Shown: in pieces, positions 27,836-36,913 of the stretch
Numbering within the stretch: position 1 is the stretch's first letter
Layout of the letters: each line of letters starts with the position of its first letter
Source: a virus
Strand: one strand, 5' to 3'
Virus record (IMG/VR): IMGVR_UViG_3300008120_000012
Span: 30,592-94,591 of that record
DNA: 64,000 nucleotides
The notes under the pieces: model-generated
The model's database searches: none
What the model saw: the letters and a program-made list of their open reading frames with translations, nothing else
Told to the model about the DNA's origin: nothing
Translations under genes and position numbers: made by a program

Positions 27836-28162
27836 GTGGAAAAAATACATCATAGAGCCATAAAAAAATTTAATATAGATGGAATCATCCATGATGATAA
27901 ATTGTTGGTAAGACTAAAAAATGAATATGTAAGATTATTAACAACACAAATGAAACTTAAAGGATATGTGCCAAGGTATGACATTGACATGGATTTCACA
28001 TTAGACTATAATGAGAATAAGCAATATTTTGAATTTGAATTAACATTATATGGAGTATATGTAGGAAAGCGAAAGGCAGAATGGATACAAGGAATAGATG
28101 GTCAAAAGGTGATTTATACACCGACCAACAAGTTAAACGAGTCATCAACGGTTCAGGCGTAG
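27836..28162 (+). CDS. Hypothetical replication-module protein
   Basis: A 108-residue protein starting at GTG, 6 bases after the helicase stop. A TATAAT overlaps the helicase stop codon. It is basic and beta-rich in its middle (YDIDMDFTLDYNENKQYFEFELTL) and overlaps the primase start by 82 bases. It could be a small primase partner, but there is no recognised domain. Confidence 0.55.
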   Translation: MEKIHHRAIKKFNIDGIIHDDKLLVRLKNEYVRLLTTQMKLKGYVPRYDIDMDFTLDYNENKQYFEFELTLYGVYVGKRKAEWIQGIDGQKVIYTPTNKLNESSTVQA

Positions 28163-29025
28163 ATATAGAAAAAGAGGTTGACTCTGACTATATTATTTTT
28201 TGTCCATATCATAATAATCATCGCACCCCTGCTGGAGAAATATCAAAGACTTCTGGAATGTTCTTTTGTTTTTCCTGTCAAATATCAAAAACATTAGTAG
28301 AGTTTGTTATGGATGTTTCTAAAAGAACTTATTTTGAAGCAACAAGATTTATTAAAAGTAAAGAGCAGCAACAAAATATTGAAACTATAATTAATAAAGA
28401 ATTGCATGTGTTGCCAACCTATGTTGAATATGATGTAGAATTAATTAGTCGTTTAAATCAACAAGCCATTAATTCAGAAGTTGCTATTGAATATTTAAAG
28501 TCAAGGAAAATTAATAAAGAGTCTATTTCAGTATTTGCATTGGGCTATTCTGAAAAACAAAATATGATTACAATTCCTGTTCACAGTCCAGACGGAATAT
28601 GTGTAGGCTTTGTTGGTAGATCTATTGCTGGTAAAGATTTTAAGAATAGTGTTGGTTTACCAAAATCTAAAGTTTTATTTAATTTACATAGAGTTAAAAA
28701 TTCTAGTACAGTTTATGTGGTAGAGTCATCATTTGATGCAATAAGACTAACTCAGGCTGGACTTCCTTCAGTTGCAACCTTGGGTGCCAATGTATCAAAA
28801 ACACAAACAGATTTGCTTCAAAAATACTTTAACAGTATTGTTGTTATTCCAGATAACGATGAAGCAGGAATCAACATGAGAGAAAAAATAACTGATCGTC
28901 TAGGCTCACATGTTGATGTAATTAAACTAGATGATAAATATAAAGACGTAGGAGACATGAGTGATGATGAAATCAAAAATCTGGAATTTAGATTTGACAA
29001 GTCAATCATGTCTATGCTAAACTAA
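28081..29025 (+). CDS. dnaG: DNA primase (CHC2 zinc finger plus TOPRIM)
   Basis: A 314-residue primase. The zinc-binding domain shows CPYHNNH (about residues 41-47) and CFSC (about 62-65), the C-x2-H ... C-x2-C pattern of DnaG. A TOPRIM domain follows: VVESSFDAIR (about residue 213, catalytic Glu) and VIPDNDEAG (about residue 257, D-x-D). It is shorter than bacterial DnaG and lacks a helicase-binding domain. It makes RNA primers for the polymerase encoded two genes downstream. Confidence 0.87.
   Translation: MDTRNRWSKGDLYTDQQVKRVINGSGVDIEKEVDSDYIIFCPYHNNHRTPAGEISKTSGMFFCFSCQISKTLVEFVMDVSKRTYFEATRFIKSKEQQQNIETIINKELHVLPTYVEYDVELISRLNQQAINSEVAIEYLKSRKINKESISVFALGYSEKQNMITIPVHSPDGICVGFVGRSIAGKDFKNSVGLPKSKVLFNLHRVKNSSTVYVVESSFDAIRLTQAGLPSVATLGANVSKTQTDLLQKYFNSIVVIPDNDEAGINMREKITDRLGSHVDVIKLDDKYKDVGDMSDDEIKNLEFRFDKSIMSMLN
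28994..29023 (+). promoter_or_regulatory. Promoter TTGACA-N18-TAAACT with extended TG
   Basis: TTGACA (28994-28999) and TGC-TAAACT (29015-29023) lie at the end of the primase gene, directly before the SSB gene with its SD (AAGGAGAA). This would raise SSB and polymerase expression. Confidence 0.5.
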
Positions 29026-29045
29026 AGAAAACAAGGAGAAAAACA

Positions 29046-29699
29046 ATGAGCGTAGTAAAGGGATTAAAAAATATCAACGCCCTGCTTGATAAGCCAAAAT
29101 CAGAATCATCAGGCATCAAGGTCCGTTGGGTAAAACTAGCGGATGGTCAATCTGCAAAAATTCGTTTTATTGAAGAGTTAGATGTTGACTCTGCAAATTA
29201 TAATGAAGGTCGTGGATTGGCTGTAGTAATTTCTGAACATACAAATCCAAAAGACTATAAGCGTAAGGCTGCATGCACTATGGAGTCAATGGGAAGATGC
29301 TTTGGCTGCGAAATGGCTCGTAAGGAGCCTAAGAGTGGCTGGAGAGCACGTCTTCGTTTTTATTGCAATGTGCTAGTTGATGATGGACTTGAGTCTCCAT
29401 ATGTTGCAGTGTGGTCACAAGGTATTAGCAAGCAGTCTGCTTTTAATACTATTCGTGAATATGCACTTGAAACAGGAAGCATCTCAAATCTTGTTTGGAA
29501 ACTAAAGCGTAATGGACAAGGAACAGAGACAAACTATACTCTTATTCCAAGTGCACCAGATTCAGAACCATTTAAATGGGAAAATGTTGAATCATTCAAC
29601 CTAGAAAAGGTTGTTCGTGAAATACCATATCCAGAGCAAGAAGCATTCTACTTTGGATTTGATACACCTTCTGTTACATCAACGAATGTTGAATGGTAA
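29046..29699 (+). CDS. ssDNA-binding protein (gp32/zinc-containing type)
   Basis: A 217-residue protein with a Lys/Gly-rich start and an OB-like body. A Cys cluster (C-x7-C-x2-C, CTMESMGRCFGCEMA, about residues 78-91) resembles the zinc site of gp32-like SSBs in many phages. It lies between the primase and polymerase genes. A strong SD and a promoter immediately upstream suggest high expression. The acidic C-terminal peptide found in SSBs is not obvious. Confidence 0.75.
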   Translation: MSVVKGLKNINALLDKPKSESSGIKVRWVKLADGQSAKIRFIEELDVDSANYNEGRGLAVVISEHTNPKDYKRKAACTMESMGRCFGCEMARKEPKSGWRARLRFYCNVLVDDGLESPYVAVWSQGISKQSAFNTIREYALETGSISNLVWKLKRNGQGTETNYTLIPSAPDSEPFKWENVESFNLEKVVREIPYPEQEAFYFGFDTPSVTSTNVEW

Positions 29700-29702
29700 T
29701 AG

Positions 29703-32700
29703 ATGAATTACGTTGGCTTACATGTCCATACACACTATTCATTAATGGATGGTGTTGCTACTCCAGAAGAATACGTGAACCGTGCAGTTGATCTTGGTAT
29801 GCAAGCAATTGCTATCACAGATCATGGTACTTTATCTGGGCATAGGGAACTGCATCGTATTGCAAAAGCAAAGGGCATTAAGCCAATTCTTGGCGTAGAA
29901 GGCTATATGACAAGCAATCGCTTTGACAACAGGGCGAAGGCAGATAGAACAGATCCATTAGATCAAAACTATCATCATATAGTTCTTCTCGCTAAAAACA
30001 AAATAGGACTAGAAAATCTCAATAAGATTAATGAGATTGCTTGGACTGAAGGATTTTTTAGTAAGCCAAGGTTTGACTTTGAAACACTTGCTAAATACAA
30101 AGATGGCATTATCGTAACATCTGCATGTCTTAGTGGCTGGATTGCAAAGGCTGTAGAGTTAGATGAGTTAGCAACAGCAAAAAAGCATGTTTCATGGTTT
30201 AAAGAACAATTTGGTGACGATTATTATATTGAAGTGATGCCACACAATCCACCAGAAGTTAACAAGGGATTAATAGAACTTGCTAAAGCAATGGGTGTAA
30301 AAGTTGTTGTAACACCAGACTGCCATCATCTTGATGAATCACAAAAAGAAATACAAGAATTAATGTTAATTCTTAATACCCATGCTAAGTTACAAAAAGA
30401 TGTTAATTATGATAAGTCTTTAAAGCATAAAAATATGATGGATAGATTAGACTACCTTTATGGTGCAGATAGACAAATGTCTTTCCGTTCTTTTGATATT
30501 CACCTTCTTTCATATGAAGAAATGAAAGAGGCTATGGCAAAGCAGGGTATTGATAATGAAGAAATGTTTAATAGTACTAATGAGATTGCCAGTAAGGTAG
30601 AAGACTATGATGTTAAAGATGGTCTAAACCTTTTGCCTGTTCAGTATAAAGATCCAGACAAGCAGTTATACGAATTGGCCTATGAAGGACTAAAAACAAA
30701 AGGATTAGACACGAATCCAATTTATGTAGACAGACTTGAAGAAGAAATGCAAATTATTAGTGCTAAAAAGTTTAGCCCATACTTTCTTGTTGTTCGTAAC
30801 ATGATTAACTGGGCAAAGAAGGAAGGAATTATGGTTGGTCCAGGCCGTGGATCTTCTGCTGGTTCTTTGCTTTGCTACTCACTTGGAATTACTGATATTG
30901 ATCCAATTGAACATAATCTTCTATTCTTCCGATTTATTAATCCAGAGCGTAATGACTTTCCAGATATTGATACAGATATTCAGGACTCTCGTCGTGATGA
31001 GGTAAAGGATTATCTAGTTAGACAATATCGCCATGTTGCTTCTATTGCTACGTTTTTAGAGTTTAAAGACAAAGGTGTAGTAAGAGATGTTGCTCGTGCA
31101 CTAAACATCCCATTAATGGATGTAAATAAGGTATTAAAACTAGTAGATACTTGGGATGAATTCTGTACATCAAAAACTACAGAATGGTTTAGAGATAAGT
31201 ATCCAGAATTAGTTAGATATGGAGAACAATTACGTGGTCGCATTAGAGGTACTGGTATACACGCTGCTGGCGTTGTCACTAGTAAAGATCCTATTTTTAG
31301 GTACGCACCGATGGAAACACGCTCTGCTCCAGGTAGCGATGATCGTATTCCTGTTGTGGCAGTTGACATGGAAGAGGCTGAAAAGATTGGTCTCATTAAG
31401 ATAGATGCTCTTGGATTAAAGACTTTAAGTGTTATCAAAGATACGCTTGATATTATTAAAGAACGATATGACAAAAATATAAATCTATTAGAAATAGACA
31501 TGGAAGACAAAAATGTATATCAAATGTTATCTGAGGGATATACAAAGGGTGTGTTCCAATGTGAAGCAACTCCATATACAAACCTACTGGTTAAAATGGG
31601 AGTAAAAAATTTAGACGAGTTGGCTGCATCAAATGCACTAGTTCGTCCAGGTGCCATGAATACTATTGGAAAAGATTATATTGCTCGTAAGCATGGTAAA
31701 GAAAATGTTAATTATTTGCATCAAATCATGAAACCAATAACACAAGATACATATGGGTGTATCCTATACCAAGAGCAGGTTATGCAGGCTTGCGTACAAC
31801 TCGGCGGTATGACAATGGCAGAGGCTGATAAGGTGCGTAAAATTATTGGTAAGAAGAAGGATGCAAAAGAGTTTAATGCGTTTCAAGATCAGTTTGTCAA
31901 GGGTGCTTCTGTATACATTAGTCCTAATGCTGCGCTTGATTTATGGCATGACTTTGAAGCGCATGCGGGTTATTCGTTTAACAAGTCGCATGCCGTTGCT
32001 TACAGTACTCTCTCGTATTGGACGGCGTGGCTAAAATATCATTACCCACTAGAGTTTATGTACTCACTATTGAAAAATGAAAAGGATAAAGATGCACGAA
32101 CTGAATATCTTATTGAAGCGAAAAGAATGGGGATTAGCATTAAACTACCTCACATTAACGATTCGGATATTGATTTTAAAATTGAGGGTAAGGGTATTCG
32201 GTTCGGACTCTCCGCAATCAAATTTATCTCTGATAAGATTGCAGAACGATATATATCGGCACGACCTTTTAACTCTTATGCAGAAGTTGAAGAGTTCACA
32301 TTCACTAAAGGAAATGGTGTAAATAGTCGTGCACTGCAATCAATGAATGCGGTTGGCGCACTAGTGTTTCACGATAACCCAAGGAACGATGAAAAGATTC
32401 GTGAAAATTTGTATGAATATTTAAATCTTCCAGAGTTTAATTTAACAGTTCCTTCTCATTATCATGCATTTATTACAGATACCTGTGACTTTGAAGAAAA
32501 GGGTTCTTACATTTTGATGGGAATGGCTAAATCAATTAAAAGATCCAAGGGTTGGTCAAGAGTAGAGATACTTGATAAGACAGGTAGTGTTGGTATCTTT
32601 GATGAAGAGCAAACTACTATTGAAACAGGTACAACATATATTATTTTAGCAAATGATAACAGGATAGTTTCTGCAGTACCACTTGATCAAATTAATAATT

Positions 32701-32975
32701 CAGGTAATGCACTTATTAAATTTTTAAACTATCGTATGCTACCATATACAGAAGATGAAATGTTTGTTGTATCATTTAAGCCAAGAATTACTAAGGCTGG
32801 TAAAAAGATGGCATCGCTTACACTAGCAGATACATCAAGAGAGTTACATTCTATTACAGTATTTCCAACTCAGTTTGCAAAGGCTTATATGAAAATAGAA
32901 GAGGGTAGCGCATATAAATTTAGTTTTGGAAAAACCAAAGATGGAACAGTTATATTGGAGGATATACATGTTTGA
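29703..32975 (+). CDS. dnaE: DNA polymerase III alpha subunit (DnaE-type)
   Basis: A 1090-residue C-family polymerase. The N-terminal PHP domain shows HVHTHYSLMDG and ITDHGTLSG with metal-ligand His/Asp residues, so a PHP nuclease or proofreading function is possible. The palm motif GPGRGSSAGSLLCYSLGI precedes the catalytic PDIDTD (about residue 419). The C-terminal region has HhH and OB segments (VEILDKTGSVGIF). It replicates the phage genome. DnaE-type polymerases are common in actinophages. It follows the SSB stop by 3 bases. Confidence 0.95.
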   Translation: MNYVGLHVHTHYSLMDGVATPEEYVNRAVDLGMQAIAITDHGTLSGHRELHRIAKAKGIKPILGVEGYMTSNRFDNRAKADRTDPLDQNYHHIVLLAKNKIGLENLNKINEIAWTEGFFSKPRFDFETLAKYKDGIIVTSACLSGWIAKAVELDELATAKKHVSWFKEQFGDDYYIEVMPHNPPEVNKGLIELAKAMGVKVVVTPDCHHLDESQKEIQELMLILNTHAKLQKDVNYDKSLKHKNMMDRLDYLYGADRQMSFRSFDIHLLSYEEMKEAMAKQGIDNEEMFNSTNEIASKVEDYDVKDGLNLLPVQYKDPDKQLYELAYEGLKTKGLDTNPIYVDRLEEEMQIISAKKFSPYFLVVRNMINWAKKEGIMVGPGRGSSAGSLLCYSLGITDIDPIEHNLLFFRFINPERNDFPDIDTDIQDSRRDEVKDYLVRQYRHVASIATFLEFKDKGVVRDVARALNIPLMDVNKVLKLVDTWDEFCTSKTTEWFRDKYPELVRYGEQLRGRIRGTGIHAAGVVTSKDPIFRYAPMETRSAPGSDDRIPVVAVDMEEAEKIGLIKIDALGLKTLSVIKDTLDIIKERYDKNINLLEIDMEDKNVYQMLSEGYTKGVFQCEATPYTNLLVKMGVKNLDELAASNALVRPGAMNTIGKDYIARKHGKENVNYLHQIMKPITQDTYGCILYQEQVMQACVQLGGMTMAEADKVRKIIGKKKDAKEFNAFQDQFVKGASVYISPNAALDLWHDFEAHAGYSFNKSHAVAYSTLSYWTAWLKYHYPLEFMYSLLKNEKDKDARTEYLIEAKRMGISIKLPHINDSDIDFKIEGKGIRFGLSAIKFISDKIAERYISARPFNSYAEVEEFTFTKGNGVNSRALQSMNAVGALVFHDNPRNDEKIRENLYEYLNLPEFNLTVPSHYHAFITDTCDFEEKGSYILMGMAKSIKRSKGWSRVEILDKTGSVGIFDEEQTTIETGTTYIILANDNRIVSAVPLDQINNSGNALIKFLNYRMLPYTEDEMFVVSFKPRITKAGKKMASLTLADTSRELHSITVFPTQFAKAYMKIEEGSAYKFSFGKTKDGTVILEDIHV

Positions 32976-33285
32976 TGATTTAGCAGAACAAATACACAAG
33001 AATGCAGTTGATAAAGGATTTTGGGATAGAACCGTAGACCCAATTTTTGTTGCAAAGCAAATGATGATGATTGTTTCTGAAGTTGTGGAGGCGATGGAGT
33101 CTCTTCGTAAAGAAATGGATCCAGATCAAATGTCAGATGAATTTGCAGATATTATTATTCGCACTCTTGATCTTTATGCAGGGATGGTTGAGGCAGGGTA
33201 TATGACAAAATCTCTTGACTATGCTATTAAAGAAAAGATGGAGCGTAATACACACAGACCAAAGAAGCATGGGGTAAGATTCTAA
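32968..33285 (+). CDS. mazG: MazG-like NTP pyrophosphohydrolase
   Basis: A 105-residue all-alpha NTP pyrophosphatase. The motif EVVEAMESLR followed by DEFADIIIRTLDLY supplies the metal-binding E-x2-E and E-x2-D residues. The ATG at 32968 is chosen over an upstream GTG because TTGGAGGA sits at 32955-32962. It overlaps the polymerase end and abuts the recA start. Phage MazG proteins are thought to clear or alter nucleotide pools or ppGpp during infection. Confidence 0.82.
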   Translation: MFDDLAEQIHKNAVDKGFWDRTVDPIFVAKQMMMIVSEVVEAMESLRKEMDPDQMSDEFADIIIRTLDLYAGMVEAGYMTKSLDYAIKEKMERNTHRPKKHGVRF

Positions 33286-34298
33286 TGACAGTAACAATAG
33301 AAGATGTATTAGCACAGTTAAATCCTAAACTAAGAAAAAGTATTTTAGTTGGAGACGAGGTGCCAAAGACTGAGTATGCAAAAACTCCTAGTCATGGCCT
33401 TAATCGTGCCCTTAACGGTGGCTTGCCGTACGGTAGACAGGTTTTAATTTGGGGCAGTAAGTCAAGTGCTAAGTCTTCCTTATGTCTTCAGACAATAGCC
33501 TTAGCACAAAAGGAAGGCAAGGTCTGTGCTTGGATAGATGCAGAAATGTCATATGACAAAGATTGGGCAGAAAAACTTGGCGTAGATACTTCAAAGTTGA
33601 TTGTTTCCCAAGCAAGAACTATTAATGAAATGGTTGATGTAGGTGTAAATTTGATTGAGGCTGGCGTTGATCTTATTGTTGTAGATTCAATAACATCATT
33701 ACTTCCTGCAATTTATTTTGAAAAGGATTCTACAGAATTAAAGCAACTAGAAAATACAAAACAAATTGGTGCAGAATCTCGTGACTTTAGTAATGCGTGG
33801 AAGATGCTTAATTATGCAAACAATAAAGTAAAACCAACGTTATTGATTCTTATTTCTCAATCTAGAAATAATATCAATGCCATGTATACAAGCCAACAAC
33901 CTACTGGTGGTCAGGCTACTAAATTTTACTCATCTACAGTTATTAAACTATTTTCATCAGAATCAGATAATCAAGCATTGAAAGGAAAAGTATATGTTGG
34001 TGACAAGGCTATTGAAGAAAAGATTGGTAGAAAGGTTAGATGGGAATTGCAGTTTAGCAAAACCAGTCCTGCTTTTCAGTCTGGTGAATATGATTTCTAT
34101 TTTAGAGGCGATACTCTGGGCATTGATGGGGTCGCTGATCTTGTTGACACTGCTGAGTTGATGGGCATCGTTGAACGCACAGGTGCTTGGTATCTACTAC
34201 CTGATGGTACAAAAGTTCAGGGTAGGGATGGATTTGTCAATAGGGTAAGAGAAGATCTTGATTTACAGGATATGATTAGGTCAAAAACTAGTGGGTAA
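33285..34298 (+). CDS. recA: RecA-like recombinase
   Basis: A 337-residue strand-exchange ATPase. Walker A is GSKSSAKSS (about residues 57-65), with Ala in place of the usual final Gly before Lys. Walker B is DLIVVDSITSLLP (about residue 128-140), and the L2-like region is TGGQATKFYSSTVIKLF. The protein is about the size of bacterial RecA and has the conserved C-terminal domain. It is coupled by one base to mazG and by 8 bases to the next small gene. It likely promotes recombination-dependent replication or repair. Confidence 0.87.
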   Translation: MTVTIEDVLAQLNPKLRKSILVGDEVPKTEYAKTPSHGLNRALNGGLPYGRQVLIWGSKSSAKSSLCLQTIALAQKEGKVCAWIDAEMSYDKDWAEKLGVDTSKLIVSQARTINEMVDVGVNLIEAGVDLIVVDSITSLLPAIYFEKDSTELKQLENTKQIGAESRDFSNAWKMLNYANNKVKPTLLILISQSRNNINAMYTSQQPTGGQATKFYSSTVIKLFSSESDNQALKGKVYVGDKAIEEKIGRKVRWELQFSKTSPAFQSGEYDFYFRGDTLGIDGVADLVDTAELMGIVERTGAWYLLPDGTKVQGRDGFVNRVREDLDLQDMIRSKTSG

Positions 34299-34467
34299 GT
34301 ATACAATTTTTCAGGGCAAGTTTCCTTGTAAGACTTGTAAAGAAGAAGTAAAGACAATGAGAGTCTATATGGAAACTGGATTATCTTCATGGATGTGTTC
34401 TAAAAAACATTTATCAGAAGTTCAGTTATTTAAAGTTGGATATAAAAAGGTTAAAAGATATGAGTGA
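34291..34467 (+). CDS. Mini zinc-finger protein overlapping recA and resolvase genes
   Basis: A 58-residue protein starting at GTG inside the end of recA (8-base overlap) and ending 8 bases inside the next gene. Cys13, Cys16, Cys36 and His40 give C-x2-C-x19-C-x3-H, a treble-clef/zinc-ribbon candidate. The C-terminus is very basic. The overlaps at both ends and the intact zinc ligands argue that it is a real gene. A nucleic-acid-binding role is likely but unproven. Confidence 0.6.
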   Translation: MGKYTIFQGKFPCKTCKEEVKTMRVYMETGLSSWMCSKKHLSEVQLFKVGYKKVKRYE

Positions 34468-34768
34468 GAAAAATGAAAGTAAAAGAATAGGTGCTAAGCA
34501 GCACAAAAATTCTGGTAGAAATACTCAGAAGGGAGATGCTACTTGGAGAAACTTTGTTGTTGACTTTAAGGAGTCATCAAAATCTTTTACTATTAATCAG
34601 GATGTATGGGCTAAGGCTGTAACTGACTCAATTAAGGCTGGTAAGGACAAGTCGCCAGCAATTGTTGTTATATTGGGTGAGGGTAACAAAAAAACTAGGC
34701 TTGCCATTATAGAATTTGATTTACTTGATCAACTAACATGGGAGGCTAATAATGGAGATGCAAAATAA
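34460..34768 (+). CDS. PDDEXK Holliday-junction resolvase-like protein
   Basis: A 102-residue protein. Its start (KRIGAKQHKNSGRNTQKGDATW) and the following VVDFKESSKSFTIN carry the GD ... D-x-K core of PDDEXK nucleases such as archaeal Hjc. The motif PAIVVILGEGNKKTRLAIIEF also fits that fold. It probably resolves recombination intermediates with RecA. The ATG at 34460 is preferred over the far-upstream TTG because it overlaps the preceding stop (ATGAGTGA). A second resolvase (RuvC-type) lies 1.7 kb downstream. Confidence 0.65.
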   Translation: MSEKNESKRIGAKQHKNSGRNTQKGDATWRNFVVDFKESSKSFTINQDVWAKAVTDSIKAGKDKSPAIVVILGEGNKKTRLAIIEFDLLDQLTWEANNGDAK

Positions 34769-35063
34769 TCAAACAACAATTGATATGGTTAATGGATTGT
34801 CAGAAATAGCAGAGTTTATGCAGGATGAAGAACTAACAACTGCTCTTACATTTATTGCTAAACTAATAGTTAAGCCAGATATTCCAATGAATGTAGCCAC
34901 AGTAGAAATAGTAAGGCTACAGGCTATTGCAGCCAAAATGGCATTTAGGGCTACCTGGATGGCCAATGTAGACAAAAGTGACAGGGGAAAGAAAAACATT
35001 TATTACACAGCAGCAGAATCAATCAATAATCTTGTCTCTGCTCTTAAGTACATAACTAGGTAA
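34752..35063 (+). CDS. Conserved hypothetical helical protein
   Basis: A 103-residue all-helical protein (NGLSEIAEFMQDEELTTALTFIAKLIVKP ... TWMANVDKSDRGKKNIYYTAAESINNLVSALKY). It overlaps the resolvase gene by 17 bases and ends just before a promoter. No motif for an enzyme. It may be a small recombination partner. Confidence 0.6.
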   Translation: MEMQNNQTTIDMVNGLSEIAEFMQDEELTTALTFIAKLIVKPDIPMNVATVEIVRLQAIAAKMAFRATWMANVDKSDRGKKNIYYTAAESINNLVSALKYITR

Positions 35064-35072
35064 TGGTATAAT
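35064..35072 (+). promoter_or_regulatory. Extended -10 promoter (TGGTATAAT)
   Basis: TGGTATAAT lies immediately after the previous stop, 22 bases before the ATG at 35095. The leader is A-rich with a weak SD (AAAAGAG). Confidence 0.5.
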
Positions 35073-35094
35073 TAATTAAAAGAAAAGAGCAAAA

Positions 35095-35907
35095 ATGACA
35101 AAAAACTTGTTAAAGAGTGTAATGCAAAAGCCTGTTGAAAAAAAGAAAATGTTGGATACAGAAGAACTAATCAAGAAAATTGAAAGTGGATATACAGTAA
35201 ATCGTATACCAAAGCATACCAAGAAGAAAACATTCGCCCCATCAACATTAGTATATGGTCATGGTGAATGCCCAAGATATTGGTATCTTGCTTTTGAAGG
35301 CAACATTTTTACTGATAGTGCTACACCATATAGTGTTGCAAATATGACATCTGGTACTCTGTCCCATGGTCGTATTCAAAAGGCTATGATGGATTCTGGT
35401 GTAGCAAGAATTTATAAAGATGATGAAGGTCAAGATACAACAGAATTTAAAATCACACATTCAGATCCTCCAATTTTCGGCTATGGGGATGGAATTATTG
35501 ATTGGGCTGGAGAAGAAATAGTTGCAGAAATAAAAACAATGCCACATGAGCCATTTGAATATTTCAAGACAAAAGGCTCTGGCAAAAAGGGACACCTAAT
35601 GCAATTACTAATCTATATGAAAATTTTAGGTAAAGCAAAGGGTGTACTAATCTATGAAAATAAAAATACTCATGAACTATTGGTATTTCCAGTTGAAGTA
35701 AATAAAACCTATATTGAGTGGATTGATTATGTTTTTGGATGGTTGCGTGAAGTAAGAAAAGCATGGGAAGATAAAACTATTCCTAAAAAGAATTATAGAT
35801 CCAATTCTAAAGTATGCAAAGAATGCCCAGTAAAAGAAGCATGCAACGCAGCAGATGTTGGAGAGATTAAGATAGCATCTCTGGAGGAATTGAGTGAAAC
35901 CGTGTAG
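35095..35907 (+). CDS. Cas4/RecB-type PDDEXK exonuclease
   Basis: A 270-residue protein with the Cas4-like arrangement. A first Cys (HGECPRYW, about residue 58) and three Cys near the end (VCKECPVKEAC, about 240-251) could form an Fe-S cluster. The nuclease core has HGRIQ (about 91), GDGIID (about 131), EIK (about 144-146) and a following Gln (HLMQLL). Viral Cas4-like proteins act as ssDNA exonucleases in recombination. No Cas1/Cas2 or CRISPR array is present, so this is not an adaptation module. Confidence 0.82.
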   Translation: MTKNLLKSVMQKPVEKKKMLDTEELIKKIESGYTVNRIPKHTKKKTFAPSTLVYGHGECPRYWYLAFEGNIFTDSATPYSVANMTSGTLSHGRIQKAMMDSGVARIYKDDEGQDTTEFKITHSDPPIFGYGDGIIDWAGEEIVAEIKTMPHEPFEYFKTKGSGKKGHLMQLLIYMKILGKAKGVLIYENKNTHELLVFPVEVNKTYIEWIDYVFGWLREVRKAWEDKTIPKKNYRSNSKVCKECPVKEACNAADVGEIKIASLEELSETV

Positions 35908-36190
35908 TTGGTGTGATAATAAATTTAAGCCCAGTGTTTCTTATCAGATATACTGCTCTCCTGAATGTCGTGATTCTGCAACAAAAGAAAAAATTGTAGA
36001 AAGACAAAAAATTTTACGTAATAAAAAACGTAAAAATAGAGTAAGGAAATGTAAAAACTGTAAAGAAACATTGTCAATTTATCATGATGGCCCCCTATGC
36101 AGTTTCTGCAATATTGACCCAACAATGGTTAGCAAGGCTTTAAGAGATCTTAAAAAACTAGGAGTTATAGATTATGAACAGCATTCCTAA
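35894..36190 (+). CDS. Zinc-finger protein with two CxxC clusters
   Basis: A 98-residue protein beginning at GTG and overlapping the previous gene by 14 bases. CSWC (residues 4-7) and CSPEC (about 21-25) form one cluster, CKNC (about 53-56) and CSFC (about 69-72) a second, separated by a very basic helix (KIVERQKILRNKKRKNRVRK). The C-terminus (MVSKALRDLKKLGVIDYE) looks like a short wHTH. It is probably a nucleic acid-binding protein. Confidence 0.65.
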   Translation: MKPCSWCDNKFKPSVSYQIYCSPECRDSATKEKIVERQKILRNKKRKNRVRKCKNCKETLSIYHDGPLCSFCNIDPTMVSKALRDLKKLGVIDYEQHS

Positions 36191-36731
36191 TAAAATTTTT
36201 GCTATTGATGCTAGTACTAACAGCCTTGCTTTTGCATTTTATTCTTATAAAACATTACAGTCATATGGAAAAATTAATTTTGAAGGCAATGATATTTATG
36301 AAAAAGTAGGGGATGCTTGTAGAAAAACAAAAGCATTTCTTGAACAAAATAACTTAATTGAAGCGATAGTTATTGAGCATACAGTATTTATGAATAGTCC
36401 TAAAACTGCTGCAGATCTTGCATTGGTTCAGGGTGCTATCTTGGGTGCAGCCCATATCAATGGTATTCGTCAAATAGGCAAAGTATCACCTATGACTTGG
36501 CAAAACTATATTGGAAATAAAAAGATAACAAAAGAAGAACAACTGCTTATACGAAAAAATAATCCTGGTAAATCAGTTTCATGGTATAAAACCTATGAGC
36601 GCAATATCCGCAAACAAAGAACAATAAAGTTTATTGAGATTAACTATGATAAAAAAATAGATGATAACGATGTTGCAGATGCTTGTGGAATAGGTCATTG
36701 GGCCATTAATAATTGGGAGAAGGCAATCTAA
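36174..36731 (+). CDS. RuvC-like Holliday-junction resolvase
   Basis: A 185-residue RNase H-fold nuclease with the four acidic residues of RuvC: Asp12 in IFAIDAS, Glu in VIEHTVF (about 67), and DDNDVADA near the C-terminus (about 162-167). It is similar in length to bacterial RuvC. It would cut Holliday junctions before packaging. It overlaps the zinc-finger gene by 17 bases. The phage therefore has two potential resolvases. Confidence 0.8.
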   Translation: MNSIPNKIFAIDASTNSLAFAFYSYKTLQSYGKINFEGNDIYEKVGDACRKTKAFLEQNNLIEAIVIEHTVFMNSPKTAADLALVQGAILGAAHINGIRQIGKVSPMTWQNYIGNKKITKEEQLLIRKNNPGKSVSWYKTYERNIRKQRTIKFIEINYDKKIDDNDVADACGIGHWAINNWEKAI

Positions 36732-36732
36732 A

Positions 36733-36909
36733 ATGTCAGATCGTAATAGTTTTATTTTTAAAGAAGAGCCAGAAGATGTAGTCTTAACAGTTAGAACATT
36801 AAGTCCAACCAAATGGTTACTGATAGATCGTGAAACTGGACAAGTTTATCAGGGTAGTCCAAAAGGGCATTGGGATAAAGTAAGTCCAATAGTAAAGGTT
36901 GACAAATAA
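36733..36909 (+). CDS. Small hypothetical protein
   Basis: A 58-residue protein starting at an ATG two bases after the RuvC-like stop. The pattern (DVVLTVRTLSPTKWLLIDRE, then TGQVYQGSPKGHWDKVSP) looks like a small beta-barrel (SH3-like) fold. It is too short for most gene finders. Codon use and the tight spacing on both sides support it. Function unknown. Confidence 0.6.
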   Translation: MSDRNSFIFKEEPEDVVLTVRTLSPTKWLLIDRETGQVYQGSPKGHWDKVSPIVKVDK

Positions 36910-36913
36910 TAAC

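Noticed and set aside
35095-35907. CRISPR-Cas adaptation module
   Set aside because: The Cas4-like nuclease stands alone; no Cas1, Cas2 or repeat-spacer array is visible in the window.
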